Notes: generated from the sequence alone by a model not told the origin. Positions 28,044-36,873 are shown, numbered from the stretch's first letter. The stretch: DNA of 64,000 nucleotides from Bacillota bacterium (GCA_019428945.1 JAHYJM010000006.1:1-64000), one strand, 5' to 3'. Made by a program: numbers and translations.

Positions 28044-30015
28044 AAACTTGAATCAATTGCGGATCAAATTGACTTCCTGAACACCTTTTCAATTCTTTGA
28101 GTGCCTTGCTTTCTGATTTAGCCTTGCTATAAGACCTGTTGTTGGTCATAGCATCAAAAGCATCAACGATACTTAGAATACGGCATTCTACCGGGATATC
28201 TTCTCCCTTCAGCCCCAGTGGGTAACCCTGGCCATCCCAGTTTTCATGGTGTTTTAGTATCAGCTCTGCCACAGGAGAAAGATCTGGTGACGCAGAAGCG
28301 ATACGGTACCCTTTTTCGGGATGCATCCGCATAATTTCCCATTCTTCAAACGTCAGCTCTCCCGGTTTAAATAATATGTAATCGGGTATCCCAACCTTAC
28401 CTAAATCATGAACCTGGGCTAGCAAAGCCAAATCAGAAAGCTGAGAAGAGGATAATCCCACTTCTACTCCCATTCTGTAACATAATTCCTGGACCCGGTC
28501 GGCATGTCCCTCGGAGATAAAATCCCTTTCGGATAAAGTCGCCATGAGCGCCTGAACAGTTTGATTACGCCTACTGCTACGGTGGTATAATTTATCCCTG
28601 TACATGAAATCGTCTGCCTTTTTAACCAAGTCATAAAGATTTCCTTGTTCGGGACTATCTGCAGTTGCTACACCAAGCGATAGGCTCAGTGGCAGGTCAG
28701 TAACATTGCTGTTGAAATCACTTAGCTTTATTCTTATCCTGCTGCATATTGCCTCTCCGGCATATGTATCTGTTTTCGGCATGATTACTGCAAACTCATC
28801 ACCGCCGATCCGGGCTAATACATCGCCATCTCGCAAAGAATCTTTTAATATTTTGGCGCATTTGATAAGCATCTGATCACCCCTGGCATGGCCAAGAGTA
28901 TCATTAATAATTTTCAGACCATCTAGATCAGCGGATATCACTGTAACCGGATAATCCCTGCTTCTGCATATTCGATCAAGCTCTTCTTCAAAGAAGTTCC
29001 TGTTATAAAGGCCGGTTAGCTGGTCGTGAAGGCTCATAAATTTTAGTTTGTGTTCATAAAGCTTGCGTTCGGTTATATCCTGAATCATGCCCACTGAGCG
29101 AACTATTATTCCATTTTTATTTTTAATGTGTTCACACTTTTCCAGAACATAATGAATTTCACCTGTTTCCTGACGAATCAATCGGTGTTCAAACTCGTAG
29201 CGCTCTCTTTCTTCTTTTAGTGACTCTTTAAAAGCCTGGTCTACAGCAGCTCTGTCTTCTGGGTGGACAGCTTCAAGGAACGAGTTATAATCTGGCTGAA
29301 AATGCTGCTCCGAAAGGCCAAAAATCTTATATGCCTCTGGAGACCAAGTTAGATCCCCGGTGGAATGGTCCAAATCCCAACTGCCCACCTTGGCAATTTC
29401 CTGGGTTTTTTTCAGCCTTTTCTCATTTTCCTGTAATTTAAGTTCAGTGTTCATCCTTTCTTCCTGAACATTGATAATGTAAACAATAGCAAGGGTTGTC
29501 AGCGGATAAATAACAAGTATAGGGAATGCTAACTGTGTTAATATTGTTTGCAAACTTAAACCTGGTATATAAATAAATGAGTAAAGCATGATCAGTTGAA
29601 CTGCCAGGCTGAAAGCTATAATGCTTAATGGGGTCAAAGAAACTTTATTCCACCGGTTCAGGTAGTAAAAAAGAACACCTAAGGCAGATGATTGGAAAAC
29701 ATTGAAAACGCCAACAACCATTCCGCCTCCGCCAAGGTAAATCCTGTAACCGGCGCTGATCACTGCAGCTGTTAGAGCGGTAAATGGCCCACCTAACAAA
29801 CCTGCAATACTGTGTATAATTGAACGACCATCAAATATTACACCAGGTTCTAAAATAAAAGGCATTCTCATGCCCAATATTGCGACGATACTGAAAAGAA
29901 TGCCGGAATAGATTGCATAAATAATGCTGCCTTTTGCCCAGCGATGAATGATCATTGTGTAAATAACAATTGCCGTTACAAGCAGTGTCACATTCTGAAT
30001 GAAAACAGTAAACAT
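28009..30015 (-). CDS. Cyclic-di-GMP signalling protein (5TM-LYT, PAS, GGDEF, HD-GYP)
   Basis: About 668 residues from the ATG at 30015, after GAGGAGC; the track start 40 codons upstream lacks a ribosome site. Domains in order: a LytS-type 5TM receptor (residues about 5-190, with GGPFTALTAAVISAGYRIYLGG), a PAS domain (WSPEAYKIFGL to DITERK), a GGDEF domain with intact GGDEF and an RDGD inhibitory site, and an HD-GYP domain (VHDLGKVGIPD, HHENWDGQGYP, DAFDAMTNNR). The motifs predict both synthesis and hydrolysis of cyclic-di-GMP, with the balance set by the membrane and PAS sensors. It converges on the membrane diguanylate cyclase. Confidence 0.9.
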   Translation of the reverse strand: MFTVFIQNVTLLVTAIVIYTMIIHRWAKGSIIYAIYSGILFSIVAILGMRMPFILEPGVIFDGRSIIHSIAGLLGGPFTALTAAVISAGYRIYLGGGGMVVGVFNVFQSSALGVLFYYLNRWNKVSLTPLSIIAFSLAVQLIMLYSFIYIPGLSLQTILTQLAFPILVIYPLTTLAIVYIINVQEERMNTELKLQENEKRLKKTQEIAKVGSWDLDHSTGDLTWSPEAYKIFGLSEQHFQPDYNSFLEAVHPEDRAAVDQAFKESLKEERERYEFEHRLIRQETGEIHYVLEKCEHIKNKNGIIVRSVGMIQDITERKLYEHKLKFMSLHDQLTGLYNRNFFEEELDRICRSRDYPVTVISADLDGLKIINDTLGHARGDQMLIKCAKILKDSLRDGDVLARIGGDEFAVIMPKTDTYAGEAICSRIRIKLSDFNSNVTDLPLSLSLGVATADSPEQGNLYDLVKKADDFMYRDKLYHRSSRRNQTVQALMATLSERDFISEGHADRVQELCYRMGVEVGLSSSQLSDLALLAQVHDLGKVGIPDYILFKPGELTFEEWEIMRMHPEKGYRIASASPDLSPVAELILKHHENWDGQGYPLGLKGEDIPVECRILSIVDAFDAMTNNRSYSKAKSESKALKELKRCSGSQFDPQLIQVFTYVLNKSELK

Positions 30016-30204
30016 AAATCCATTGCTCCTCACTAGCAACACCAGCCTAAAGGGTGTAAAGATATCATCTAAATAGCAAGCAACCAAATTAATCTTGATT
30101 TTGCTTATAATAACATTTAAACCATGCCACATCAAATATTTATCAGAATTTTAATACTACAACTCGGAATAACTCAGGATGCCGTTACACCATCTGGCAG
30201 ATAC

Positions 30205-30231
30205 AACACAAAAGAACCGTCCCTCTGTGTT
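30205..30231. repeat. Palindromic AACACA...TGTGTT repeat element
   Basis: AACACA (30205-30210) and TGTGTT (30226-30231) flank AAAGAACCGTCCCTC. This resembles the short 'gggacggttct' elements scattered through many Firmicutes genomes. It lies in the 312-base stretch between the HD-GYP gene and a truncated gene. Confidence 0.5.
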
Positions 30232-30327
30232 ATAAAAGCCATTGCTGTATGTGATCATTGAGAGATTTTATGTTATTCTGAAGTTAGCTATCCTGTTGAA
30301 GGCAGATCAATATACGGGGGGGATAAT

Positions 30328-30516
30328 ATGGCAGACGAGATTTACCGCAGGTTACAGCAGCAGCTTGACAGTTATTCGGTCGGCTTTCCGGCAACCGAAT
30401 CGGGCGTGGAAATTAAAATTTTAGAATACCTTTTCAGCAAAGAAGATGCCGAACTTTTTAGAGAGACCGGTTGGAGTAACCTTCTGTGTTATTCTTTTAT
30501 GTCAAAAAGACAGTAA
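30328..30516 (+). pseudogene. Truncated N-terminal remnant of a 4Fe-4S ferredoxin-type oxidoreductase
   Basis: The ORF of 62 codons starts with ATG after GGGGGGGATAAT. Its first 46 residues (IYRRLQQQLDSYSVGFPATE and then SGVEIKILEYLFSKEDAELF) match the N-terminus of a clostridial 4Fe-4S dicluster protein several hundred residues long. After this the sequence switches to TGWSNLLCYSFMSKRQ, which is antisense to the 3' end of the convergent gene. No cysteine cluster remains. The pattern is a deletion or rearrangement junction near base 30466. The parent family is recalled from its conserved start, so the identity is moderate. Confidence 0.5.
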
Positions 30517-30986
30517 TCATCTCCATCGAGCACGTTTTTTAGGTGACGGCAACGGGTACCGTTGTATGTTTCGAACTTAACTTCATCTACTTTACAGTAA
30601 ATGCGACCCAGTTTTTCAGAGCCATGTTCTTTCCAGTAATCAGCCAACGGACAACTTATTATCCGTCCCCTTTCAACCCCGTCTTCACAGACAATTTTGT
30701 CGCTCTCCCAGCCCCATTTGGGCAGGTCTGCACCGGTATTGAAATTTCCAGCAGTCACCGTCAGGCCAAGAGCTTCAACCTTTTCCCTGGTCGAAGTGCC
30801 AACCTCAACCCCGTAGCGCCTGATAATTTCTGCTAAGAGCTCCTGACCCTGCTCCTCGCCATAGCGTTCGACCAATACTTCTCCCGTGTAGTGGTAAAGC
30901 ATAGCCAACCTTTTAATGATCAGCTTAACCTGCTCTTCTGCCAGTTTCTGCGGTACCATTTCAATATCATTGTCCTGTTCGGTCAT
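30489..30986 (-). CDS. L-2-amino-thiazoline-4-carboxylic acid hydrolase-like protein
   Basis: Protein of 165 residues resembling the ATC-hydrolase family. Key blocks are CPLADYWKEHG and IYCKVDEVKFETYN, then a C-terminal RCRHLKNVLDGDDYCLF. The conserved cysteines of CPLADYW and YCKVDE are the likely active or metal-site residues. Family members convert L-2-amino-thiazoline-4-carboxylate to N-carbamoyl-cysteine, but many homologues in anaerobes are uncharacterised. The ATG follows GGAGGAGTAATTT. It is a single gene, convergent with a gene remnant whose last 28 bases it overlaps. Confidence 0.65.
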   Translation of the reverse strand: MTEQDNDIEMVPQKLAEEQVKLIIKRLAMLYHYTGEVLVERYGEEQGQELLAEIIRRYGVEVGTSTREKVEALGLTVTAGNFNTGADLPKWGWESDKIVCEDGVERGRIISCPLADYWKEHGSEKLGRIYCKVDEVKFETYNGTRCRHLKNVLDGDDYCLFDIKE

Positions 30987-31150
30987 AAATTACTCCTCCT
31001 CTGCCGTGCCATATTGTTTTCGTAATGGTGGCTAGCCTGTACATTTGCTTATTTCATCAGTTATTTCTACACTGCGGCCAACTTACCTTCTATGCCAAAT
31101 GAATCAAAAAAAAATAAGGGTTTATAGAACATACCGGGATTACAATATTT

Positions 31151-31186
31151 GGGGACATACTCCCTGCAGAAGGATGTCCCCATTTT
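31151..31186. repeat. GGGGACAT...ATGTCCCC hairpin
   Basis: Eight-base perfect stem (31151-31158 with 31174-31181) followed on the plus strand by ATTTTTC. It lies downstream of the glycine reductase operon and upstream of the ATC-hydrolase gene. The T-run is on the plus strand, so it is not a clear terminator for the minus-strand operon. The 55542 terminator has a similar GGGGACA arm. Confidence 0.4.
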
Positions 31187-31238
31187 TCAATAGTCTTAAA
31201 CAGATTTAGCTGTACACGACAGCTTTTAACTAAAGTTT

Positions 31239-31448
31239 TCAGCCACCGCCACCGAAACCTATATTTTTTACAACACCATCTTCCACCAGCACCGGTACTT
31301 TGTCTGCCTGATATTCTTCACGGGCTTTTTTACGCGCATCCAAATCAGTGCTTACATTATACAGCTTGTATTCAAGACCTTTACGATCCAGGACGGAAAG
31401 CTGTTTTTCACAATAGGGGCAACCATCTTTTACGTAAATCTCGAGCAT
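31239..31448 (-). CDS. Glutaredoxin-like thioredoxin-fold protein (Uxx-star type, Cys form)
   Basis: Protein of 69 residues starting at the ATG 31448, seven bases after GGAGGTGATGTG. It has the redox motif CPYC near the N-terminus, the cis-proline block KVPVLVEDG and a glycine-rich end IGFGGGG. Small proteins of this shape, often selenoproteins with U in place of the first Cys, occur in clostridial glycine reductase loci. Here it is the last gene of that operon, 42 bases after grdB. It may reduce a Grd component, especially since no thioredoxin gene is present in the operon; this is inference. Confidence 0.75.
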   Translation of the reverse strand: MLEIYVKDGCPYCEKQLSVLDRKGLEYKLYNVSTDLDARKKAREEYQADKVPVLVEDGVVKNIGFGGGG

Positions 31449-31490
31449 CACATCACCTCCGCTTCAAATGTAAATGAATCACAAATAAAG

Positions 31491-32807
31491 TTATTCAAAA
31501 ATTGTCTGGCCTTCAACCTCTGTTTGCAAAGCTTTTAAAGCTTTCTCCACAAGTGCTCGTCTTAACAGCTTCTCCTCATCACACGGCAATTCAGGGTTGC
31601 CAAGCGGGTGGGGAATTGCTACAGCGGGGACGATCCTGTTCGCTCCGACTGTCAGGGAGATAGGAACGACTGTGCACATATGGACCACCGGTAAACCGGC
31701 TTTTTCAATTTCTTTAACCATCGCTGCACCGCAGCGAGTACAAGTTCCTCACGTTGAGGTGAGAATGACGGCATCTACACCTGCCGCCTTAAGATCGGCA
31801 GCAATAGCGGCACCGTATTTGGCGGCATTTGCAACTGAAGTACCGTTACCGACAGTGGCATAGTGGTAAGGGTGAAGTTCACCGATAACACCCTCTTTAA
31901 CCAGATCCCGAACCACATCTAAAGGCAGAACACGATCGGGATCCTGGTTGGCATAGACCGGGTCGTAACCGCCGTGAGCGGTTTCGTGTGTTTCAGAAGT
32001 TAAATCGCTTAAACCTTCCAAACTATACTTGCCATATTTTGAAGCGCTGGAAGATTCGATCCGATCGGGATTACCTTTTGGAACAATACCACCCGATGTA
32101 ACCAGGGCAATCTTCGCTTTACTTAAATTCTCCAGAGGTGGATTGGGAGTAACACGATCAAAATCAGGCATTGGCAGTTCAGTAGTAAACGGTTCGCCTT
32201 TAAGTTTAGCTAATAGCATATTCACAGCGCGTTTTGCTCCATTTTCCTCAGCAAACGAGTTAAAGCGAATGCCTCTCGGCAGATAACCCTCCTCTTCGGG
32301 GGAACCGACTTTTTCTTGCCTAATCAGTTTCATCAGCAGCTTTACCATTACCCCTACTGCATCTTTCATTCCCCTGGCTGAATCTTCTGTGGCAATGATA
32401 TAAATATCTTTCCGGTACAGTTCTGCACCCGGGTTCTCCACATACATACCCGTGATTACAGGCATTCCCAGTTCCCGGGCTGCCGCCTGGCCAACTATTC
32501 CGCAGGCTACTCCGTAGCGGCCGGCATTAAAAGCCGGACCGGCCACCAATGCATCAGCGTTCTGCTCACTGATCAGGGCCAAGATTTCCCTGCTTGCCTG
32601 TTCAAGGTTATCAGCCACATAATTATCACCACATATAATTGTAGCCACTACCTCTGCCGAATTTCCCAAGGCCTGCTGAAGAGCAAGGCCGGGTCCCACC
32701 GGGCCGGGCTGCACCCTGGGCGTGGTTCCGGCCATTTCTTCACCACCAATTTGACCAAAAAACTGGTTCAGGTAATGGACTATCCGCAGTTTTCCATTTG
32801 ACGTCAT
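31491..32807 (-). CDS. grdB: Glycine reductase complex component B, selenocysteine subunit (GrdB)
   Basis: Selenoprotein of about 438 residues, split in the ORF track into 31749-32912 and 31491-31721. The in-frame UGA (31749-31751) encodes Sec at about residue 353 in ILTSTUGTCTRCGAAM, the GrdB active-site UxxCxxC. The downstream frame continues MVKEIEKAGLPVVHMCTVVP, as in the family. Start ATG 32807 follows AGAGGAGGTTTATT; the 35 extra residues of the track are not translated. Component B binds glycine through the pyruvoyl group of GrdE and passes a carboxymethyl group to the GrdA selenol. Sarcosine (GrdF) and betaine (GrdH) versions are close relatives; the glycine riboswitch favours glycine. 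Confidence 0.95.
31721..31737 (-). promoter_or_regulatory. SECIS-like stem-loop of grdB
   Basis: Starting 11 bases after the UGA, TCGCTGC and GCAGCGA form a perfect 7-bp stem closed by a GGT loop. Position, stem and a loop with G and U fit a bacterial SECIS element read by SelB. Confidence 0.75.
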
Positions 32808-32841
32808 AATAAACCTCCTCTCCAAGCTGGTCTGCTCAACT

Positions 32842-34128
32842 TTAAAAGCCTTCTCCCCTGAGTTTGCTGAAACCGAGTTCATTGGTCGAACCGGTAATAG
32901 CCTGAATTTCAACTTTTATGCTGCCGTCAGCATGCAGGGCACCGGAAAAACCTCCGGCAATTATCTCGGCTGTTTTCAGATTACCGATAACTTTCTTGCA
33001 AGCCGGAAGCTCTATTACTTCGTTGGCATTACCCACACTGATCACAGCGTCAGCCAGGGTTGTGGCATCAGCCAGCGACTGCGAAGCCCCATCGCGCCCG
33101 GCATACTCATCGGTGATCAAAACCGTCTTGATCCCCATTTCCTCAAGCTTTTGACAATTCATAATCAGATCGGTATCAGGGTTACCGAATCCTTCTTCCG
33201 AGACTATTGCGCCTTCAGCGCCAATCATTTTAACCAACTTGGCAGCATAATCTGATGACCGAATCTTATCAGCCAGGGTTACATTTTCATTACTGATCAC
33301 CACGCCATGAAAGCACAGCTCTTTACCGTGCTGAAGCAGCAGTTCCCTGATCACCGGATTATTTTGATGATGATATGTGGTATTTTTATCGCAGGCTGAC
33401 ACGCAGTTACCGCTGACAATAGCGCCATCCATAACCTCTGTCGGGCTGATCAGGCTGGGCAGAATCTTTTTGGCATCGACCCCATAAACATAAGTATCGT
33501 GCAGGAGCCCCTGGGTTTGCAACATATATAGATAGGCCACTTTCGGCAGGGTCGGATATTGGACCGCATTCTCCGCGAAGTTTCCCAGTTCAAATATTTC
33601 CACCTGATCTGGAGTCAGGTCAACTGCTGCAGAGCCAAGATAGGCGGCCGCTTTTAAACCAACCATTCTTACTGCATGTTCATGTTTGTGCTGAGGTAAC
33701 CCCTCCAACGGGGTAATTGATACAACCAGGTTAAGGGTTTTCGAAAAGGGAGTATAATCGGCGCCGGGTCCGCTCATATCAATGATCCCTTCCTGAAAAC
33801 CAACAATGTCACCCGTAGTGACCACTGCCATACCGGAGAGAACATGGGTGCGACCACTGCCGACCGTTTCAACCTTACTGATGAAGCCGGGGAATACCCC
33901 TCCCGGACCTTCAACTTTACAGCGTGGCTCAATAACATCTTTGACCGGTATAATCCGGACATCTTCTCCGGGTTTGGCCAAGTCAAGATCAACCCCGACC
34001 AGGTTGGGATCATCGGCCAGTAAAACTTTTAATTCAGCATCGTTGATCACTAAAACCCCCTGCTGAATCTCAGTTTTTTCGCCGAAGCGGATATCGGTTA
34101 TATTAATTCTTCCCAATTCCAAGCGCAA
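32842..34128 (-). CDS. grdE: Glycine reductase component B proprotein, pyruvoyl subunit precursor (GrdE)
   Basis: Protein of 428 residues, the usual GrdE/GrdG/GrdI length. The motif GAIVSGNCVSACDKNTTYHH contains Asn241-Cys242, the self-cleavage site that gives the alpha and beta chains and turns Cys242 into a pyruvoyl group. The pyruvoyl forms a Schiff base with the amino group of glycine. The start is TTG, seven bases after GAGGAGG. It is followed after 34 bases by grdB, its partner. The N-terminal RLELGRINITDIRFG and C-terminal STNELGFSKLRGEGF blocks agree with complete family members. Confidence 0.95.
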   Translation of the reverse strand: MRLELGRINITDIRFGEKTEIQQGVLVINDAELKVLLADDPNLVGVDLDLAKPGEDVRIIPVKDVIEPRCKVEGPGGVFPGFISKVETVGSGRTHVLSGMAVVTTGDIVGFQEGIIDMSGPGADYTPFSKTLNLVVSITPLEGLPQHKHEHAVRMVGLKAAAYLGSAAVDLTPDQVEIFELGNFAENAVQYPTLPKVAYLYMLQTQGLLHDTYVYGVDAKKILPSLISPTEVMDGAIVSGNCVSACDKNTTYHHQNNPVIRELLLQHGKELCFHGVVISNENVTLADKIRSSDYAAKLVKMIGAEGAIVSEEGFGNPDTDLIMNCQKLEEMGIKTVLITDEYAGRDGASQSLADATTLADAVISVGNANEVIELPACKKVIGNLKTAEIIAGGFSGALHADGSIKVEIQAITGSTNELGFSKLRGEGF

Positions 34129-34210
34129 GTCAATTCCTCCTCTCGTCTGAACAAACTTGTTTGCCCAGTTTTAATAATATTTATGACGGGCTGTATCCTG
34201 GAACAAGCGC

Positions 34211-34579
34211 TTAAAGAGCTTCCAGTGCCGCTTCCAGGTGAGATAGATCTACTACTGCATAATCGCTTAATGTTTCTTCACTACAGCTTTCCGGTTCAGG
34301 CAATGCGGTTTTTCTAGAAACCTCGATACTGTTCTCAATATACTGCAGGGAAAGGAGATCCAAACCGTTTTTGGAACAGCTTAGAGCGATAGTTTTATAG
34401 GGAATTCTTCCCGGTTTAAGGCTGCCGCTTAAAGGGTGGGTAAGCAGGCTATGGCCCATGTGGACATAGTTTCTCACCCTGATCAACAACTCAATCAGGG
34501 AACCGTCAAAACTATCCAGGGTAAGATTCGGGTACTTACCCCCAACCAGTGGATTATTTGTTACCAGGAAGAAACCCAC
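34211..34579 (-). CDS. grdX: GrdX family protein
   Basis: Protein of 122 residues with the GrdX blocks FFLVTNNPLV near the start, VHMGHSLLTHPLSGSLKPG in the middle and a PYKTIALS strand. The start is a GTG with a weak GAAAGG site; no better upstream start is in frame before a stop. GrdX is encoded in most glycine, sarcosine and betaine reductase operons, usually first; its function is not established. Here it lies between grdA (50 bases upstream) and grdE (82 bases downstream), an unusual position. Confidence 0.88.
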   Translation of the reverse strand: MGFFLVTNNPLVGGKYPNLTLDSFDGSLIELLIRVRNYVHMGHSLLTHPLSGSLKPGRIPYKTIALSCSKNGLDLLSLQYIENSIEVSRKTALPEPESCSEETLSDYAVVDLSHLEAALEAL

Positions 34580-34629
34580 CTTGCAATCAACCTTTCTGAT
34601 CCTGTAGTAATCGTGAGGCCTCTTACTGA

Positions 34630-35085
34630 TTAACCTTCACGAATTTTCTTGACAACCCGCGTAATCGACTCCTTGTCGAGCACCATTTCCATCATACCTA
34701 CCTGCTGCTGATATACCTCGGGATCGATATGCTCTTTAACCTCGTCTTCTAAGATATGATAAACCGGGAGTCCCAACGAGACTCCTGCCAGTGGACCGGC
34801 GTAAGTGGGATCGCCATTTTTAACAGTCTCAGCATACATCTCGGCGCTCTTATCATCAGGAGAGCCAAGCACAACCATTACAGCGCTGATGCTGTCTTGC
34901 TCCTCGACTGTTTTTTTGATTATCCCCTGATCTTCCAGATCCATGGCCCCAGCAGCCGTTCAGACAAAGCACTGGGTGAGCTGAAGGACCGGTTCGCCGC
35001 CGGCAGTCTTAATGCATTCAGCGATAGCCGAACCGGGCACACCGTCTCTCTCTCCGATGCAAAGTACTTTCTTACCCTTAAACAT
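34630..35085 (-). CDS. grdA: Glycine reductase selenoprotein A (GrdA)
   Basis: Not found as one ORF in the track. From ATG 35085, after AAGGGAGTGAGATT, the frame reads FKGKKVLCIGERDGVPGSAI, then CFVUTAAGAMDLE with UGA at 34960-34962 (Sec42), then the track ORF ending VVKKIREG. Total is about 151 residues, matching GrdA. The selenol of Sec42 accepts the carboxymethyl group from component B and passes it as ketene-level thioester to component C. The downstream sequence can form only a short GGC/GCC stem, weaker than in grdB. The spurious ORF 34920-35126 is another frame of the same DNA. Confidence 0.95.
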
Positions 35086-35135
35086 AATCTCACTCCCTTA
35101 AGATTTATTAAACATAGTAAAACCAAATAGCAAAC

Positions 35136-36584
35136 TCAACCTATTACTTTAGCCTTGCTGTTCTTCTCAATAATAAAAGAGATGCCATCAGACATATTGG
35201 TCATCTTGGCTAAAAACAGACTGCCTTTGCCGACAAACATAGTCCGGCTGATTTCTCCTTCCATAATACTTTTACAGGCCTGACCCAGGTAAGGTAGCGC
35301 CGATGGTATGTGTCCCTGGGTCGGTGAATAACCGGGCATGCCATGTATTTTTTCAAATTGATCAAGTTCTTCCCTGGGCAGCTGACCCTGCATAACCGCC
35401 AAACCGCCGATCATCCGGTAGTTATTCTTTGGGACATTACCACTGCCGGCAGGCTCTGTTATTTCAGGATTATGCAATTCCGTGGAATATTTATCGATAT
35501 CGGGAATAGTAAGGCCTATTTTGTCCAGCGGTTTCTTGACCAGAGATTCATAAATGGCCTGCTGCGAGGATCCGGCTCCTACATCATGCTTGCCGATCAC
35601 ATCAAGCCTGATTTGCGGATTAATCCCGTCATCGGGACCAATCACAACGACGAAGGCAGCCAGAATATCTTCAAGAATTGGCATTGAATTTGATAGGTGC
35701 CCACGCATTTTCATACCCAGCTTGGCCAGGCATCCACCTCCGATTACCACAACATTTTCAAAAATACCGGACTGTACCAGGCTTCCCGCCAACACCATTG
35801 TATGAACCGGTCCACAACAAAAGGCTTTAATGTCAGAACCTGAGCTGTTAATGCAGCCTGACATTTCTGCCATAGCTTTAGCCAGGTTGCCTGCTCCGCG
35901 TTGATAGCGGTCACCGACACCCTCTTCTCCGGAATTCATGGCATAATCAATAGATGCCGGGTCAATCTGTAATAAGTGGAAGGCATTGCGCATAGCCAAG
36001 ACACCCGTTGCTTTACAGGACAGATTTTCAAGCAGGATATGCGCTTTTAGATTTTCATCTTCATCATGACCATCCTGGATACAACCGATCAAACTGCCGC
36101 GGTCATAGAGAGGCAGGGCTCCGGCAGAAATTTTCTCCTCAAGTAAACCTATCTCAACACCGGAACCTAGCCTTTTATTATCGTCAGCGGTAAAAAGCCT
36201 GTGTTTCTCTAAACTTGATCTTACCTGTTCGGTAAAAGATGCAGTTAAGAAAACCAGATCAAACTCATCTACAATTTTCAGGTAGCCGTAAAATTCATCC
36301 TGGGGCATTATTTCTCCCCAGGGGCCGAAACGCGAAGCATCTTCATGCAGGTTTTCGAACCAGGGTTGTTCGATCTGCCAGAGATCTTCAGGTTTCATGT
36401 TGCCGATATAAACCTGGTGAGGAGGATAGTTTTTCGCTTCCACGTAACTGCGCAGGTTTTCGTTGATCCGTTTCTGCAATAATGGATCGGTGAGAAATTC
36501 CCGGGTTGGCTTGGACCCGTACCTTACCAGGTCAGGTGTATGCGTCAGCATATAAGATACTCCCTTGATGACCGGAAAACTCAT
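35136..36584 (-). CDS. grdC: Glycine reductase complex component C subunit beta (GrdC)
   Basis: About 482 residues from ATG 36584, after AAAGGATGATTGCC; the track start 8 codons upstream lies over that site. The protein resembles KAS III-like GrdC, with VIKGVSYMLTHTPDLVRYGS at the N-terminus, the central AFCCGPVHTMVLAG block bearing candidate catalytic cysteines, and VVVIGGGCLAKLG. Component C accepts the acetyl group from selenoprotein A and, with GrdD, releases acetyl phosphate. It is the first gene behind the riboswitch. GrdD, normally next to GrdC, is not present in the window. Confidence 0.93.
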   Translation of the reverse strand: MSFPVIKGVSYMLTHTPDLVRYGSKPTREFLTDPLLQKRINENLRSYVEAKNYPPHQVYIGNMKPEDLWQIEQPWFENLHEDASRFGPWGEIMPQDEFYGYLKIVDEFDLVFLTASFTEQVRSSLEKHRLFTADDNKRLGSGVEIGLLEEKISAGALPLYDRGSLIGCIQDGHDEDENLKAHILLENLSCKATGVLAMRNAFHLLQIDPASIDYAMNSGEEGVGDRYQRGAGNLAKAMAEMSGCINSSGSDIKAFCCGPVHTMVLAGSLVQSGIFENVVVIGGGCLAKLGMKMRGHLSNSMPILEDILAAFVVVIGPDDGINPQIRLDVIGKHDVGAGSSQQAIYESLVKKPLDKIGLTIPDIDKYSTELHNPEITEPAGSGNVPKNNYRMIGGLAVMQGQLPREELDQFEKIHGMPGYSPTQGHIPSALPYLGQACKSIMEGEISRTMFVGKGSLFLAKMTNMSDGISFIIEKNSKAKVIG

Positions 36585-36631
36585 ATGGCAATCATCCTTT
36601 CTATACATTTTTCAACACATTATTAAACAAT

Positions 36632-36676
36632 AAAAAAACAAAAGACAGGGAAAGCCGACCGGCTTTTTTCCCTGTC
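36632..36676 (-). terminator. Riboswitch expression-platform terminator upstream of grdC
   Basis: On the minus strand GACAGGGAAA pairs with TTTCCCTGTC, with an inner AGCCG/CGGCT helix, followed by TTTTGTTTTTTT. The 5' arm overlaps the 3' end of the second glycine aptamer (CAGGGACAG), so ligand binding can compete with terminator formation. Confidence 0.85.
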
Positions 36677-36872
36677 CCTGATACCTGAGAGATTGCTCCC
36701 TTAGCAATTAAATTAAGAGGCTTTCCCCGTCGGTGCCCCGCTTAAACGGGCGCTCTCCAGAGGCGCGTCCCCCGGTGGTCCTGAAACCTGAGAGTTTCTC
36801 CCGCATCCGCCAAGCGCGGGATTTCTCCTTCGGCGTCCATTTAACCAGAACTCTCCCACAGGGTTCATTCGC
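36677..36872 (-). promoter_or_regulatory. Tandem glycine riboswitch
   Basis: Read on the minus strand, two aptamers follow each other. The first has GGGAGAG, ACGCCGAAGGAGAAA and AAACTCTCAGGT. The second has CTGGAGAG, CACCGACGGGGAAAGCC and AATCTCTCAGGT. These are the conserved cores of the glycine (gcvT) riboswitch. The tandem form and the downstream terminator indicate glycine-induced expression of grdC-grdA-grdX-grdE-grdB. Confidence 0.92.
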
Positions 36873-36873
36873 T

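Noticed and set aside
31239-31448. Selenocysteine in the glutaredoxin-like protein
   Set aside because: The redox motif is CPYC with TGT/TGC codons; no in-frame UGA is present.
34920-35126. 68-codon minus ORF over grdA
   Set aside because: Wrong frame of the selenoprotein gene grdA, created by its UGA interrupting the true frame.
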